A DNA stretch of 64,000 nucleotides from an uncultured Hydrogenophaga sp. (GTDB lineage: Bacteria > Pseudomonadota > Gammaproteobacteria > Burkholderiales > Burkholderiaceae_C), in contig NZ_OY288133.1 in the NCBI RefSeq assembly GCF_958439165.1, positions 26,069 through 90,068 of the forward strand. Reading direction: 5' to 3'. The notes under the pieces are model-generated. The model had not been told where the DNA came from. It saw nothing but the letters and a program-made list of their open reading frames with translations, and searched no databases. Position numbers and translations under genes: made by a program. This document shows positions 24,088-32,458 of the stretch, piece by piece (within the stretch, counting starts at the first letter, position 1; each line of letters begins with the position of its first letter).

Positions 24088-26252
24088 TGGCCCAGGCGTC
24101 GCGCCTCCGGCGCTGGGGGATTGCCGCCGTGGCCTTGCTGGCCTTCGGGCTGGCGTACCAGCAGCTCGGGCTGGGCCAGTGGCTCACGCTCGATCAGCTG
24201 AAGAACAGCCGCGATGCCCTGGTGGCTTATTACGCGGCCGACCCGTTGCTGACCGCCGGCATCTTCTTCGGCGTGTACGTGCTGGTCACCGCGCTGTCCC
24301 TGCCCGGTGCCGTCATCCTGACGCTGGCCGGCGGGGCGGTGTTCGGTCTGGGCGTGGGGCTGCTGATCGTGTCGTTCGCCTCCAGCCTGGGGGCGCTGCT
24401 GGCCTTCTGGGTCTCGCGCAGCCTGCTGCGCGACCTGGTGCAGGCGCGCTTCGGCAAGCTGCTCGCACCCATCAATGCCGGGCTGGCCAAGGACGGCGTG
24501 TTCTACCTGCTGACGCTGCGGCTGGTGCCGGTGTTTCCGTTCTGGCTCATCAACCTGCTGATGGGCCTGACCCAGATCGGCGCCAGGTCGTTCTACCTGG
24601 TGAGCCAGGTCGGCATGCTGGCCGGTACCGCCGTGTATGTGAACGCCGGCACGCAGCTGGCGGCCATCGAATCGACGGCCGATGTGGTCTCGCCGGGTCT
24701 GCTGGGCAGCCTGGCCCTGCTGGGCGTTTTTCCCCTGATCGCGAAGTGGGCCGTGGGTGCCCTGCAGCGGCGCAAGGTGTATGCCCGCTGGACCCGTCCG
24801 CGCCGGTTCGACCGCAACCTGGTGGTGATCGGCGCCGGCGCCGGCGGCCTGGTGTCGGCCTACATCGGCGCGGCTGTGAAGGCCCGGGTGACGCTGATCG
24901 AGGGCCACCGCATGGGGGGCGACTGCCTGAACTACGGCTGTGTGCCGAGCAAGGCGCTCATCCGTTCGGCCAAGGCCATGAAGCAGATCCGCAAGGCCGC
25001 CTCGTTCGGACTGCGGGGCGCACAGGGCGAGGTGGACTTTGCGGCCGTCATGCAGCGCATCCACGGCGTGATCCGCGACATCGAACCGCACGACTCGGTG
25101 GAGCGTTACACCGGCCTGGGCGTCGAGGTGCTGCAGGGCCATGCCCGCATCGTGACGCCGTGGGAGGTGGAGGTGACCCTGCCCGACGGCAGCCGGCAGT
25201 CCCTGACCACGCGCAGCATCGTGATCGCCACCGGCGCCAGCCCGTTCGTGCCGCCGATCCCCGGGCTGAAGGAAGCCGGCTTCCTGACCAGCGACACGCT
25301 GTGGGGGCTGACCGCGCTGCCCCGCCGGCTGGTGGTGCTGGGCGGCGGCCCCATCGGCAGCGAGCTGGCGCAGTCCTTCGCACGCCTGGGCAGCGAGGTG
25401 ACCCAGGTGGAAATGGCGCCGCGCATCCTGGTGCGTGAAGACCCCGAGGTCAGCGAGCTGGTGGCCGCCTCGCTGCGGGCTGATGGTGTCCGCGTCCTGA
25501 CCGGGCACAAGGCGGTCCGGGTCGACCGGGTCGACGGCGAGAAGCGGCTGATCGTGCAGCACGAGGGGCAGGACATCGCCGTGCCGTTCGACGAACTGCT
25601 GTGTGCCGTGGGCCGCAGCCCGCGGGTGACCGGCTACGGCCTGGAAGAGCTGGGCATTCCCCTGACTGCACGCAACACCATCGAGACCAACGCCTGGCTG
25701 CAGACGCTGTACCCGAACATCTATGCCGTCGGCGATGTGGCCGGGCCGTTCCAGTTCACCCACACCGCCGCCCACCAGGCCTGGTACGCCGCCGTCAATG
25801 CACTGTTCGGCCGCTTCAAGCGGTTCAAGGCCGACTACTCGGTGATTCCATGGGCCACCTTCACCGACCCCGAGGTGGCGCGGGTGGGCCTGTCGGAAAC
25901 CGAGGCCCGGGATCAGGGCATCCCGTTCGAGGTGACCCGCTACGGCATCGACGATCTGGACCGCGCCATCGCCGACGGCACGGCACACGGGTTCGTCAAG
26001 GTGCTGACCGTCCCGGGCAAGGACCGCATCCTGGGCGTGACGATCGTGGGCGAGCATGCAGGCGATCTGCTGGCCGAGTACGTGCTGGCCATGAAGCATG
26101 GCCTGGGCCTGAACAAGATCCTGGGCACCATCCACACCTACCCCACCCTGGCCGAGGCCAACAAGTACGCGGCCGGCGAATGGAAGCGCGCCCACGCACC
26201 GCAACGGCTGCTGGCATGGGTGGAACGCTTTCACGCTTGGGAGCGCTCATGA
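24087..26252 (+). CDS. TVP38/TMEM64 - FAD disulfide oxidoreductase fusion
   Basis: A 721-residue fusion. Residues 1-230 are a TVP38/TMEM64 (SNARE-associated/DedA-like) membrane domain. Residues from about 245 are a pyridine-nucleotide disulfide oxidoreductase with VIGAGAGG, the redox pair in GGDCLNYGCVPSKAL, and a second dinucleotide fold VLGGGPIGSELAQ. The C-terminus reads HTYPTLAEANK and lacks the vicinal cysteines of mercuric reductase, so this is not MerA. Start overlaps the arsS stop (TGATG). It may pass electrons to, or reduce, an arsenical at the membrane; the real substrate is unknown. Confidence 0.9.
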   Translation: MAQASRLRRWGIAAVALLAFGLAYQQLGLGQWLTLDQLKNSRDALVAYYAADPLLTAGIFFGVYVLVTALSLPGAVILTLAGGAVFGLGVGLLIVSFASSLGALLAFWVSRSLLRDLVQARFGKLLAPINAGLAKDGVFYLLTLRLVPVFPFWLINLLMGLTQIGARSFYLVSQVGMLAGTAVYVNAGTQLAAIESTADVVSPGLLGSLALLGVFPLIAKWAVGALQRRKVYARWTRPRRFDRNLVVIGAGAGGLVSAYIGAAVKARVTLIEGHRMGGDCLNYGCVPSKALIRSAKAMKQIRKAASFGLRGAQGEVDFAAVMQRIHGVIRDIEPHDSVERYTGLGVEVLQGHARIVTPWEVEVTLPDGSRQSLTTRSIVIATGASPFVPPIPGLKEAGFLTSDTLWGLTALPRRLVVLGGGPIGSELAQSFARLGSEVTQVEMAPRILVREDPEVSELVAASLRADGVRVLTGHKAVRVDRVDGEKRLIVQHEGQDIAVPFDELLCAVGRSPRVTGYGLEELGIPLTARNTIETNAWLQTLYPNIYAVGDVAGPFQFTHTAAHQAWYAAVNALFGRFKRFKADYSVIPWATFTDPEVARVGLSETEARDQGIPFEVTRYGIDDLDRAIADGTAHGFVKVLTVPGKDRILGVTIVGEHAGDLLAEYVLAMKHGLGLNKILGTIHTYPTLAEANKYAAGEWKRAHAPQRLLAWVERFHAWERS

Positions 26253-27076
26253 AGATCGATCGACGCCAATGGTTGCTGTGGTGCGGCGCGACCACGCTGG
26301 CGCCGTCCGTGTCGGCACAGACCTTCGACCACAGCCATGCAGCCTGGAGCCGGCTGCTGCGGCAGCACGTGGTGCTGCAGCGCAATGCCCGCAGCTCGCA
26401 GGTGCGCTACGCCGGCTTCCTGGCCCAGCGCAGTGAGCTGCAGGACTACCTGCGCCAGCTGTCCGCGGTGTCGCGCACGCAGTTCGATGCCTTCTCCCGG
26501 CCGCAGCAGATGGCCTTCCTGATCAACGCCTACAACGCCTTCACCGTCGAGCTGATCCTCACCCGCTATCCGCGCCTCGAATCCATCAAGGACCTGGGCA
26601 CCCTGCTGTCCAGCCCCTGGAAGCCGCGCTGGATCGCCCTGCTGGGCGAGTCGGTGTCGCTCGACGGCATCGAGCACGGCATGCTGCGCAAGCGGGGGGT
26701 CTACGACGATCCGCGCATCCACTTCGCGGTGAATTGCGCCTCCATCGGCTGCCCCATGCTGCGCGAAGAGGCTTTTGTCCCGGAGCGCCTGGACGCCCAG
26801 CTCGAGAGCCAGATGGAACGCTTCATGGCCGACCGGGAGCGCAACCGCTGGAATCCCCAGGCCGGACGGCTGGAGCTCTCACGCATCTTCGACTGGTACG
26901 GCGAGGACTTCCGGCTGGGTCACCAGGGCATCACGTCGCTGAACGGGCTGGCCGGCCGCTTTGCCCCGGTGCTGGCCGACCGGGAAGCCGACCAGACGCG
27001 CATCCGGTCGACCCAGGTGCCGATCGCCTTCCTGGACTACGACTGGCGGCTCAACGATGTGAAGGTGGGCCCTTGA
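26249..27076 (+). CDS. DUF547 protein, exported
   Basis: A 275-residue DUF547 protein with an N-terminal signal of Tat-like character (DRRQWLLWCGATTLAPSVSA). Family hallmarks are AFLINAYNAFTVELIL and the Cys-rich FAVNCASIGCPML. The fold is thought to be papain-like, but activity in this family is not established. It starts inside the stop of the preceding gene (ATGA). DUF547 genes occur in other arsenosugar clusters, so a periplasmic role in the same process is likely by association. Confidence 0.88.
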   Translation: MKIDRRQWLLWCGATTLAPSVSAQTFDHSHAAWSRLLRQHVVLQRNARSSQVRYAGFLAQRSELQDYLRQLSAVSRTQFDAFSRPQQMAFLINAYNAFTVELILTRYPRLESIKDLGTLLSSPWKPRWIALLGESVSLDGIEHGMLRKRGVYDDPRIHFAVNCASIGCPMLREEAFVPERLDAQLESQMERFMADRERNRWNPQAGRLELSRIFDWYGEDFRLGHQGITSLNGLAGRFAPVLADREADQTRIRSTQVPIAFLDYDWRLNDVKVGP

Positions 27077-27684
27077 GCTCCGCCCTGATCGTCTTCGCCA
27101 AGGCACCGGTGGCCGGCCTGGCCAAGACCCGGCTGATCCCCGCGCTCGGCCCCGAGGGGGCAGCCGGTCTGGCCGGGCGATTGCTCGGCCACACGCTCGC
27201 GGCAGCCATGGCGGTGCGGGCAGACCACCTGGAGCTGTGCGTCTCGCCGGCCGCGGCCCACCCGGCGTTCGACCAGGCCCTGCAGGCAGCGCCGGGCCGT
27301 CTGCACCTGACCTGGCAAGGCGAAGGTGACCTGGGAGAGCGGATGCACCGGGCCCTGAGCCGGGTGCTGGCCCTGCATGAGCGGGCCATCCTGATCGGCA
27401 CCGATGCACCGTCGCTGGACCCGCTGCGGCTGACGCAGGCCCTGCAGGCGCTGGACGACCACCCGGCGGTGTTCGTGCCGGCACTGGACGGTGGCTACGC
27501 GCTGATCGGCCTGACCCGCCCCGCGCCGGAACTGTTGCTGGACATGGTCTGGAGCACGCCCGAGGTCATGCAGCACACCCGCGACCGGGCCCGCCAGTCC
27601 GGCTGGACCTGGGCCGAACTGCCGCCGGTGGCCGACATCGACGAACCGGCCGATCTGGTCCACCTGCCGGGGGGTTGGCTGTGA
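27073..27684 (+). CDS. TIGR04282-type glycosyltransferase (arsenosugar cluster)
   Basis: A 203-residue nucleotide-diphospho-sugar transferase-like protein of the TIGR04282 family. It shows the nucleotide-binding start FAKAPVAGLAKTRL and the metal-binding region IGTDAPSLDP. The best start is TTG at 27073 overlapping the previous stop (TTGA), because the open frame upstream lies in the DUF547 gene. The family is repeatedly linked to arsS and is presumed to build or modify the sugar part of an arsenosugar. Confidence 0.87.
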   Translation: MSSALIVFAKAPVAGLAKTRLIPALGPEGAAGLAGRLLGHTLAAAMAVRADHLELCVSPAAAHPAFDQALQAAPGRLHLTWQGEGDLGERMHRALSRVLALHERAILIGTDAPSLDPLRLTQALQALDDHPAVFVPALDGGYALIGLTRPAPELLLDMVWSTPEVMQHTRDRARQSGWTWAELPPVADIDEPADLVHLPGGWL

Positions 27685-28835
27685 AGCAGCGACTGGTCCT
27701 GGCCGGTGCCGGCCATGCCCATGCCCAGGTGCTGAAGGCCTGGGCCGACCGTGGGCCGCGCGGTGTCGAGCTGGTGGTGGTGTCGCCCCATGCCATGGCG
27801 CCGTATTCGGGCATGGTGCCGGGCTGGCTGGCCGGCACCTACGGTTTCCAGGACATCGTCATCGACTTCCCGGCCCTGTGTGCACGGGCCGGCGCGCGCT
27901 GGGTGCCCGCCGCCATCGACCGCCTCGACCCGGACCGGCAGTGCCTGGAGCTGGACTCCGGCGAGACCCTGCACTACGACTTCCTGTCGCTCAACACCGG
28001 CTCCACCCTGGTGCCGCCGGTCTGCGACCCGTCGGTGACCGTGCTGTCGATGCGGCCCCTGTCGCAGCTCAAGACCGGATACGACCAGCTGCTGGAGCGC
28101 TGGCAGGCCGGTGCCGCAACCGACGCCGAACCCCGGCCTTTCCGGGTGCTGGCGGTCGGCGGCGGGGCGGCCGGCGTCGAGTCGGTGCTGGCGGTGGTGA
28201 ACCGCCTGCGCACCTTGCGGCCAGACCGGCCGGTGCAGGCCGAACTGCAGACCCGTGGCCCGACCGTGCTGCCCGGCTACCCTTCGGGCGCCCGGCGCCT
28301 GGCCTTGCGCGCCCTGGAGCAGGCGGGCGTTGCGGTGCGCACTGGTACCCGCTGGACCACCGGCTCCGCCCCCGCCTGCGACCTGCTGCTCTGGGCCGCC
28401 GGTGCGCAGGCCCATGCCTGGCAGCGCACGCCGCAGCGCCGGGGCACGCTGGCCGTCAGCCCGGAAGGCTTCGTGCAGATCGACCGTTGCCTGCGCTCGG
28501 TCTCGCACCCCCGCGTGTTTGCGGTCGGCGACTGCGCGCACTGGCACCAGCCGCTGCCCAAGGCCGGCGTGTATGCCGTCCGCATGGGGCCGGTGCTGCT
28601 GGACAACCTGCTGGCCTCGCTCCAGGGCACGGCCCTGCGGGCTTATGCGCCACAGAGCCGCTTCCTGTCGCTGCTGGCCACCGCCGATGGCCGGGCCATT
28701 GCCACGCGCGGGCGCTTCAGCCTGTCGGGGCGCTGGGCCTGGCGCTGGAAAGACCGTATCGACCGCGCCTTCGTCAACCGCTTTGCTGCCCCGCCCGCCC
28801 TTCAACCCGTTGCCCATCAAGGAGAAACCCCATGA
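27681..28835 (+). CDS. FAD-dependent NAD(P) oxidoreductase
   Basis: A 384-residue FAD protein of the pyridine-nucleotide oxidoreductase superfamily, close in type to the flavoprotein half found fused to SelD and to NDH-2 enzymes. LVLAGAGHAHAQVL at the start binds FAD, VLAVGGGAAGVESVL is the second dinucleotide motif, and VFAVGDCAHW is the FAD-contacting end motif. No redox CxxxxC pair is present. GTG at 27681 overlapping the previous stop (GTGA) is the likely start. It presumably supplies redox chemistry to the arsenic pathway. Confidence 0.87.
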   Translation: MKQRLVLAGAGHAHAQVLKAWADRGPRGVELVVVSPHAMAPYSGMVPGWLAGTYGFQDIVIDFPALCARAGARWVPAAIDRLDPDRQCLELDSGETLHYDFLSLNTGSTLVPPVCDPSVTVLSMRPLSQLKTGYDQLLERWQAGAATDAEPRPFRVLAVGGGAAGVESVLAVVNRLRTLRPDRPVQAELQTRGPTVLPGYPSGARRLALRALEQAGVAVRTGTRWTTGSAPACDLLLWAAGAQAHAWQRTPQRRGTLAVSPEGFVQIDRCLRSVSHPRVFAVGDCAHWHQPLPKAGVYAVRMGPVLLDNLLASLQGTALRAYAPQSRFLSLLATADGRAIATRGRFSLSGRWAWRWKDRIDRAFVNRFAAPPALQPVAHQGETP

Positions 28836-29740
28836 CCCATTCACGCCGCCGCATGACCCTGGCCGCCGTCGCCAGCGTGGCCACCCTGGCCCTGCCGCTG
28901 TGGTCGCCCGCTGCCCTGGCCCAGGGCGCACCGCTGAAGCTGGGCGTGGGCATGTTCCAGCCCGACCGCGAAAAGAACGACGCCACCTACCGCCCGCTGG
29001 CCCAGCACCTGGCCGCGCGCCTGGGCCGCCCGGTGGAGCTGCGCACCGTCGACAGCTGGGAAGGGCTGGCCAAGAGCCTGGCCAACGGCGAGACCGACAT
29101 CGGCCTCATGGGGCCGTGGGGCTATGTGCTGGCCAACCACTTCTCCGACGCCCAGGTGGTCTCCACCATCCTGTACCAGGGCAAGCCCGAGTACTTCGCC
29201 ATGATCGTGACCCACCCGGACTCGGGTCTCAACAGCGTGCAGGACCTCACCGGACCCAAGGGCAAGGGCCGCACCTTCGCCTTCGGCGACAAGGGCTCCA
29301 CCTCGGGCTACCTGATCCCGCTGCACTTCTTCATGCAGCAGGGCATCGACCCGGAAAAGCATTTTTCGCGCGTGCTCTACACCAAGCACCAGGCCATCCA
29401 GACCCAGGTGACCGCAGGCCAGCTCGACGCCGGGGCCGACTACAACCGCAACCGCACCGCCATGATCGATGCCGGCCTGATCCGGGCCGAGCGCAGCAAG
29501 ATCATCTGGCAGTCCGACCCGCTGCCCAACGACGCGGTGGCGGTGAGCGCGGCCCTGTTCAAGGACAAGCCCTTCGTCAAGCGCCTGCAGGACGCCCTGC
29601 TGGAGGTCGGTCCGCTGCTCAAGGCGCAGCCCCAGCTGCTGCCGGCCAACTACACCGGCTTCGTCAACACCGACAACGGCTTCTACAAGCCGATCCGGGA
29701 CGCCGGTCTGGCCACCGGCAAGCTCACGCCCCGGCAGTGA
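28832..29740 (+). CDS. PhnD-like periplasmic binding protein
   Basis: A 302-residue binding protein of the phosphate/phosphite/phosphonate (PhnD) class with a signal peptide ending in AALAQGA at about 30. Typical segments are GVGMFQPDREKNDATYRPLAQHL and GLMGPWGYVLAN. The ATG overlaps the previous stop. Membership in an arsS operon suggests that the ligand is an oxyanion such as arsenate or a methylated arsenical, or a phosphorylated arsenosugar, rather than phosphonate. No phosphonate-cleavage genes are nearby. Confidence 0.87.
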   Translation: MTHSRRRMTLAAVASVATLALPLWSPAALAQGAPLKLGVGMFQPDREKNDATYRPLAQHLAARLGRPVELRTVDSWEGLAKSLANGETDIGLMGPWGYVLANHFSDAQVVSTILYQGKPEYFAMIVTHPDSGLNSVQDLTGPKGKGRTFAFGDKGSTSGYLIPLHFFMQQGIDPEKHFSRVLYTKHQAIQTQVTAGQLDAGADYNRNRTAMIDAGLIRAERSKIIWQSDPLPNDAVAVSAALFKDKPFVKRLQDALLEVGPLLKAQPQLLPANYTGFVNTDNGFYKPIRDAGLATGKLTPRQ

Positions 29741-30639
29741 GCGCCGCCACCGCCCCGGAACCGACCACCCCGGACCGTCGCCTGCTGCGGGTGCGGTCCG
29801 GGTTTTTTGCACTGGTGCTGGTCTATGCCGGGCTGGTGCTGGCCTGCGGCCTGACGCTGGTGGCCTCGGGCGACCTGTCGTGGGGTCGGGCGCCGTGGAG
29901 CAACCTGCTGAAGACCCTGTCGGAATTCGGCCAGCCCAGCTTTCTGGACCTGTGGTTCGGACCCGAACGGCTGGAGTACCGCAGCGACGACGGCACGCTG
30001 CTGCGGGTCGAGAACCGCCAGCAGGTCGAGGCCGACTTCCTGGCCGGTCTGGCGCGCGCCACCTGGACCACCTTCCAGATCGCCACGCTGGGCTCGCTGC
30101 TGGCCGCCGTGCTCGCACTGCCGCTGGGCCTGCTGGCCGCCCGCAACCTGCATGCGCCGCGGCCCCTGGCCATGGCGGCGTCGGCCGTGCTCGATGTGTC
30201 CCGGGCCATCCACACGCTGGTGTTCGGCCTGGTGCTGGTGGGCATCGTCGGCCTGGGCCCGACCGCCGGCATCCTGGCCATCGCGCTGCATTCGATGGGC
30301 ACCTACGGCAAGCTCTATGCCGAAAGCATCGAGACCCTCGACATGGGTGCCGTCGATGCGGTGCGGGCCACCGGTGCCTCGCCCTCGCAGGTGTTCTTCA
30401 GCGCGGTGTGGCCGTCGGTGCTGCCGCAGTTTGTCAGCAACCACCTGTATGTCTGGGAGTTCAACATCCGGGACTCCACCATCCTGGGGCTCATCGGTGC
30501 CGGCGGCCTGGGCCTGCTGATCTCCGAAGCGGTGAGCCTGTTCCAGTGGGGCCGGCTGGCCAGCATCCTGCTGGTGGTCATCGCACTGGTCGTCGTGTTC
30601 GACGCGGCCTCGCGCCGCATCCGCCAGGCCCTGCTGTGA
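29737..30639 (+). CDS. PhnE-like ABC permease
   Basis: A 300-residue membrane permease with a periplasmic loop (LEYRSDDGTLLRVENRQQ) after helix 1 and the EAA-like loop SIETLDMGAVDAVRATGAS in the core. GTG at 29737 overlapping the PhnD-like stop (GTGA) is the probable start, since the first helix begins only about 25 codons later. Oddly, a strong terminator-like hairpin lies within its first codons (29769-29808). Confidence 0.88.
   Translation: MSAATAPEPTTPDRRLLRVRSGFFALVLVYAGLVLACGLTLVASGDLSWGRAPWSNLLKTLSEFGQPSFLDLWFGPERLEYRSDDGTLLRVENRQQVEADFLAGLARATWTTFQIATLGSLLAAVLALPLGLLAARNLHAPRPLAMAASAVLDVSRAIHTLVFGLVLVGIVGLGPTAGILAIALHSMGTYGKLYAESIETLDMGAVDAVRATGASPSQVFFSAVWPSVLPQFVSNHLYVWEFNIRDSTILGLIGAGGLGLLISEAVSLFQWGRLASILLVVIALVVVFDAASRRIRQALL
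29769..29808 (+). terminator. terminator-like hairpin inside the start of the PhnE-like gene
   Basis: CCCGGACCG (29769-29777) pairs perfectly with CGGTCCGGG (29794-29802), nine pairs with a 16-base loop, followed by TTTTTT (29803-29808). It has the form of an intrinsic terminator but is inside coding sequence just after the binding-protein gene. It may attenuate downstream expression relative to the binding protein. Confidence 0.55.
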
Positions 30640-31493
30640 TGAACGCCCCAACCGACCCCGTGATCCGCATCCGCGACCTGCGCGTCGAGGCCGGCGGGCG
30701 CCGGCTGCTCGATCTGCCGTCGCTCTCGGTGCAGGCGGGCGAACGGGTGGCGCTGGTCGGCCCGAACGGCGCCGGCAAGAGCACCCTGCTCAAGGTGCTG
30801 GGCGGGTTCCTGCCGGCCAGCCAGGGCGAGGTCAGCGTGCTGGGCCGCTGCCTCATCGGCAACGTGGTGCCGGCGCTGACGCGGCAGCAGCTGCGCCTGC
30901 TGCGGGCCGAAACCGGGCAGGTGATGCAGGGCCTGCACCTGGTCCCCCGGCTGACCGCGCTGGAGAACGTCGTGCTGGGTGCGCTGGCCCGTCCGGGCGC
31001 CATGCCGCTCTGGCGGTCCTGGCTGCGCTGGTACCCGCAGCCGCTGCGCCAGGAGGCCGATGCCGCGCTGGCCGAGCTGGGTCTGACCCACCGCCGGCAC
31101 GCCCGGGCCGACCAGCTCTCGGGCGGCGAACGGCAGAAGGTCAGCCTGGCGCGCCTGCGGCTGCAGCGGCCACGGCTGATCCTGGCCGACGAACCCACCT
31201 CGGCGCTCGACCCGTCGGCCACCCAGCAGGTCTGCCAGGCCCTGCTGTCGGTGGCCCGCCAGGCCACGCTGATCACGGTGGTGCACGACCCCGCGCTGCT
31301 GCCCGTCCTGGCCGACCGTGTGATCGGCCTGCAGGGCGGACAGGTGGCATTCGATGTCGAAAGCCGGCACCTGACGCCGGCCCTCATGAACGCGCTCTAT
31401 GGTGGCGCGGCAGACCGGCCCGATGCGCCGGTGCCGACCGGCCCCCGTCCTGCCGACAACCACCTTCCGATGCACAAGGCCCATCCCGCATGA
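30639..31493 (+). CDS. PhnC-like ABC ATPase
   Basis: A 284-residue ABC ATPase: Walker A GPNGAGKST (about 39-47), signature LSGGERQKV, Walker B LILADEP and the switch VVHDPALL. Q-loop GQVMQGLHLVPRLTALENV is PhnC-like. The start overlaps the permease stop (TGATG). With the PhnD- and PhnE-like genes it forms a complete importer in the arsenosugar operon. Confidence 0.9.
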   Translation: MNAPTDPVIRIRDLRVEAGGRRLLDLPSLSVQAGERVALVGPNGAGKSTLLKVLGGFLPASQGEVSVLGRCLIGNVVPALTRQQLRLLRAETGQVMQGLHLVPRLTALENVVLGALARPGAMPLWRSWLRWYPQPLRQEADAALAELGLTHRRHARADQLSGGERQKVSLARLRLQRPRLILADEPTSALDPSATQQVCQALLSVARQATLITVVHDPALLPVLADRVIGLQGGQVAFDVESRHLTPALMNALYGGAADRPDAPVPTGPRPADNHLPMHKAHPA

Positions 31494-32458
31494 CCACCAC
31501 GAACGCCCCGGGCCGGACCTGCCCGATCTCCTACCACTACGGGCCGGCCGTCTTTCAGGAACCGGTCCCGCCCCATCTGGCCGGGCTGGACGTGCTGTAT
31601 GTCGTGGGCGGGCTGTACGGCAACGAACTGGCACTGCAGGAGGTGCTGCGGATGTTCGACGCCGAAGCGGGCCGCAAGCAATTGGTCTTCAACGGCGACT
31701 TCCACTGGTTCGATGCCGATCCGGCCACCTTCGACCGGGTGCAGTCCGAGGTGCTGCGCCATGTCGCCCTGCGCGGCAACGTCGAGACCGAGCTGGCGCG
31801 TGACGACCCGGTCTCGGATGCCGGGTGCGGGTGTGCCTACCCGGACTGGGTGGACGACGGGGTGGTCGACCGGTCGAACCAGATCCTGCAGCGGCTCTGG
31901 ACCGCAGCGACACCCGAGCACCGGCGCCAGCTCGCCGCGCTGCCGATGTGGCTGAGCGCCTCCGTGGCCGACCTGCGCATCGGCATCGTGCATGGCGATG
32001 CCCAGTCGCTCGCCGGCTGGGGCTTTGCCCAGGAGATGCTGGCCGATGCGGCCCACCGAGAGACGGTGCGCGGCTGGTTCCGGCAGGCGGGCGTCGATGC
32101 CTTTGCCTGCAGCCACACCTGCCTGCCGGTGTTCCAGCAGGTCGACGCCCGGCGGGAAGGCCGGCCCGCCTGGGTGCTGAACAATGGCGCGGCCGGCATG
32201 CCCAATTTCCAGGGCGACCCGGCCGGGCTGCTCACGCGCATCGCCCGGACCCCTGCGCCGGCAGGCAGCAGCCGCGCCGGTACCGTGACCGGTTCGGTGC
32301 ACATCGACGCCATCGCCATCGAGCCACCCGCGCCCGAAGTCCGGCAACGCTTCCTGGCCGTGTGGCCGGCGGGCAGCGACGCCCATGTGTCGTATTTCCC
32401 GCGCATCACCCAGGGCCCCCGTTACCACCCCCATCAAGTCGTACGACAGGAGACATGA
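31490..32458 (+). CDS. metallophosphoesterase-like protein with degenerate metal site
   Basis: A 322-residue calcineurin-fold protein. NGDFHWFD, RGNVETEL, GIVHGDAQS and the SHTCLPVF segment follow the usual order of phosphoesterase motifs II to V. Motif I, normally DxHGN, reads GGLYGN here, and the usual GHTH reads SHTC, so two metal ligands seem lost. Either the enzyme works with an altered site or it is a binding protein. Start overlaps the PhnC-like stop (ATGA). It may act on a phosphorylated sugar intermediate. Confidence 0.8.
   Translation: MTTTNAPGRTCPISYHYGPAVFQEPVPPHLAGLDVLYVVGGLYGNELALQEVLRMFDAEAGRKQLVFNGDFHWFDADPATFDRVQSEVLRHVALRGNVETELARDDPVSDAGCGCAYPDWVDDGVVDRSNQILQRLWTAATPEHRRQLAALPMWLSASVADLRIGIVHGDAQSLAGWGFAQEMLADAAHRETVRGWFRQAGVDAFACSHTCLPVFQQVDARREGRPAWVLNNGAAGMPNFQGDPAGLLTRIARTPAPAGSSRAGTVTGSVHIDAIAIEPPAPEVRQRFLAVWPAGSDAHVSYFPRITQGPRYHPHQVVRQET

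Noticed and set aside
24087..26252. Mercuric reductase
   Set aside because: The redox CLNYGC is shared by the superfamily; the C-terminal vicinal cysteines and the HMA domain of MerA are absent and no mer genes are near.
28832..31493. Phosphonate utilisation locus
   Set aside because: The transporter is PhnD/E/C-like but no C-P lyase, phosphonatase or phosphite dehydrogenase gene accompanies it; all neighbours belong to arsenosugar chemistry.
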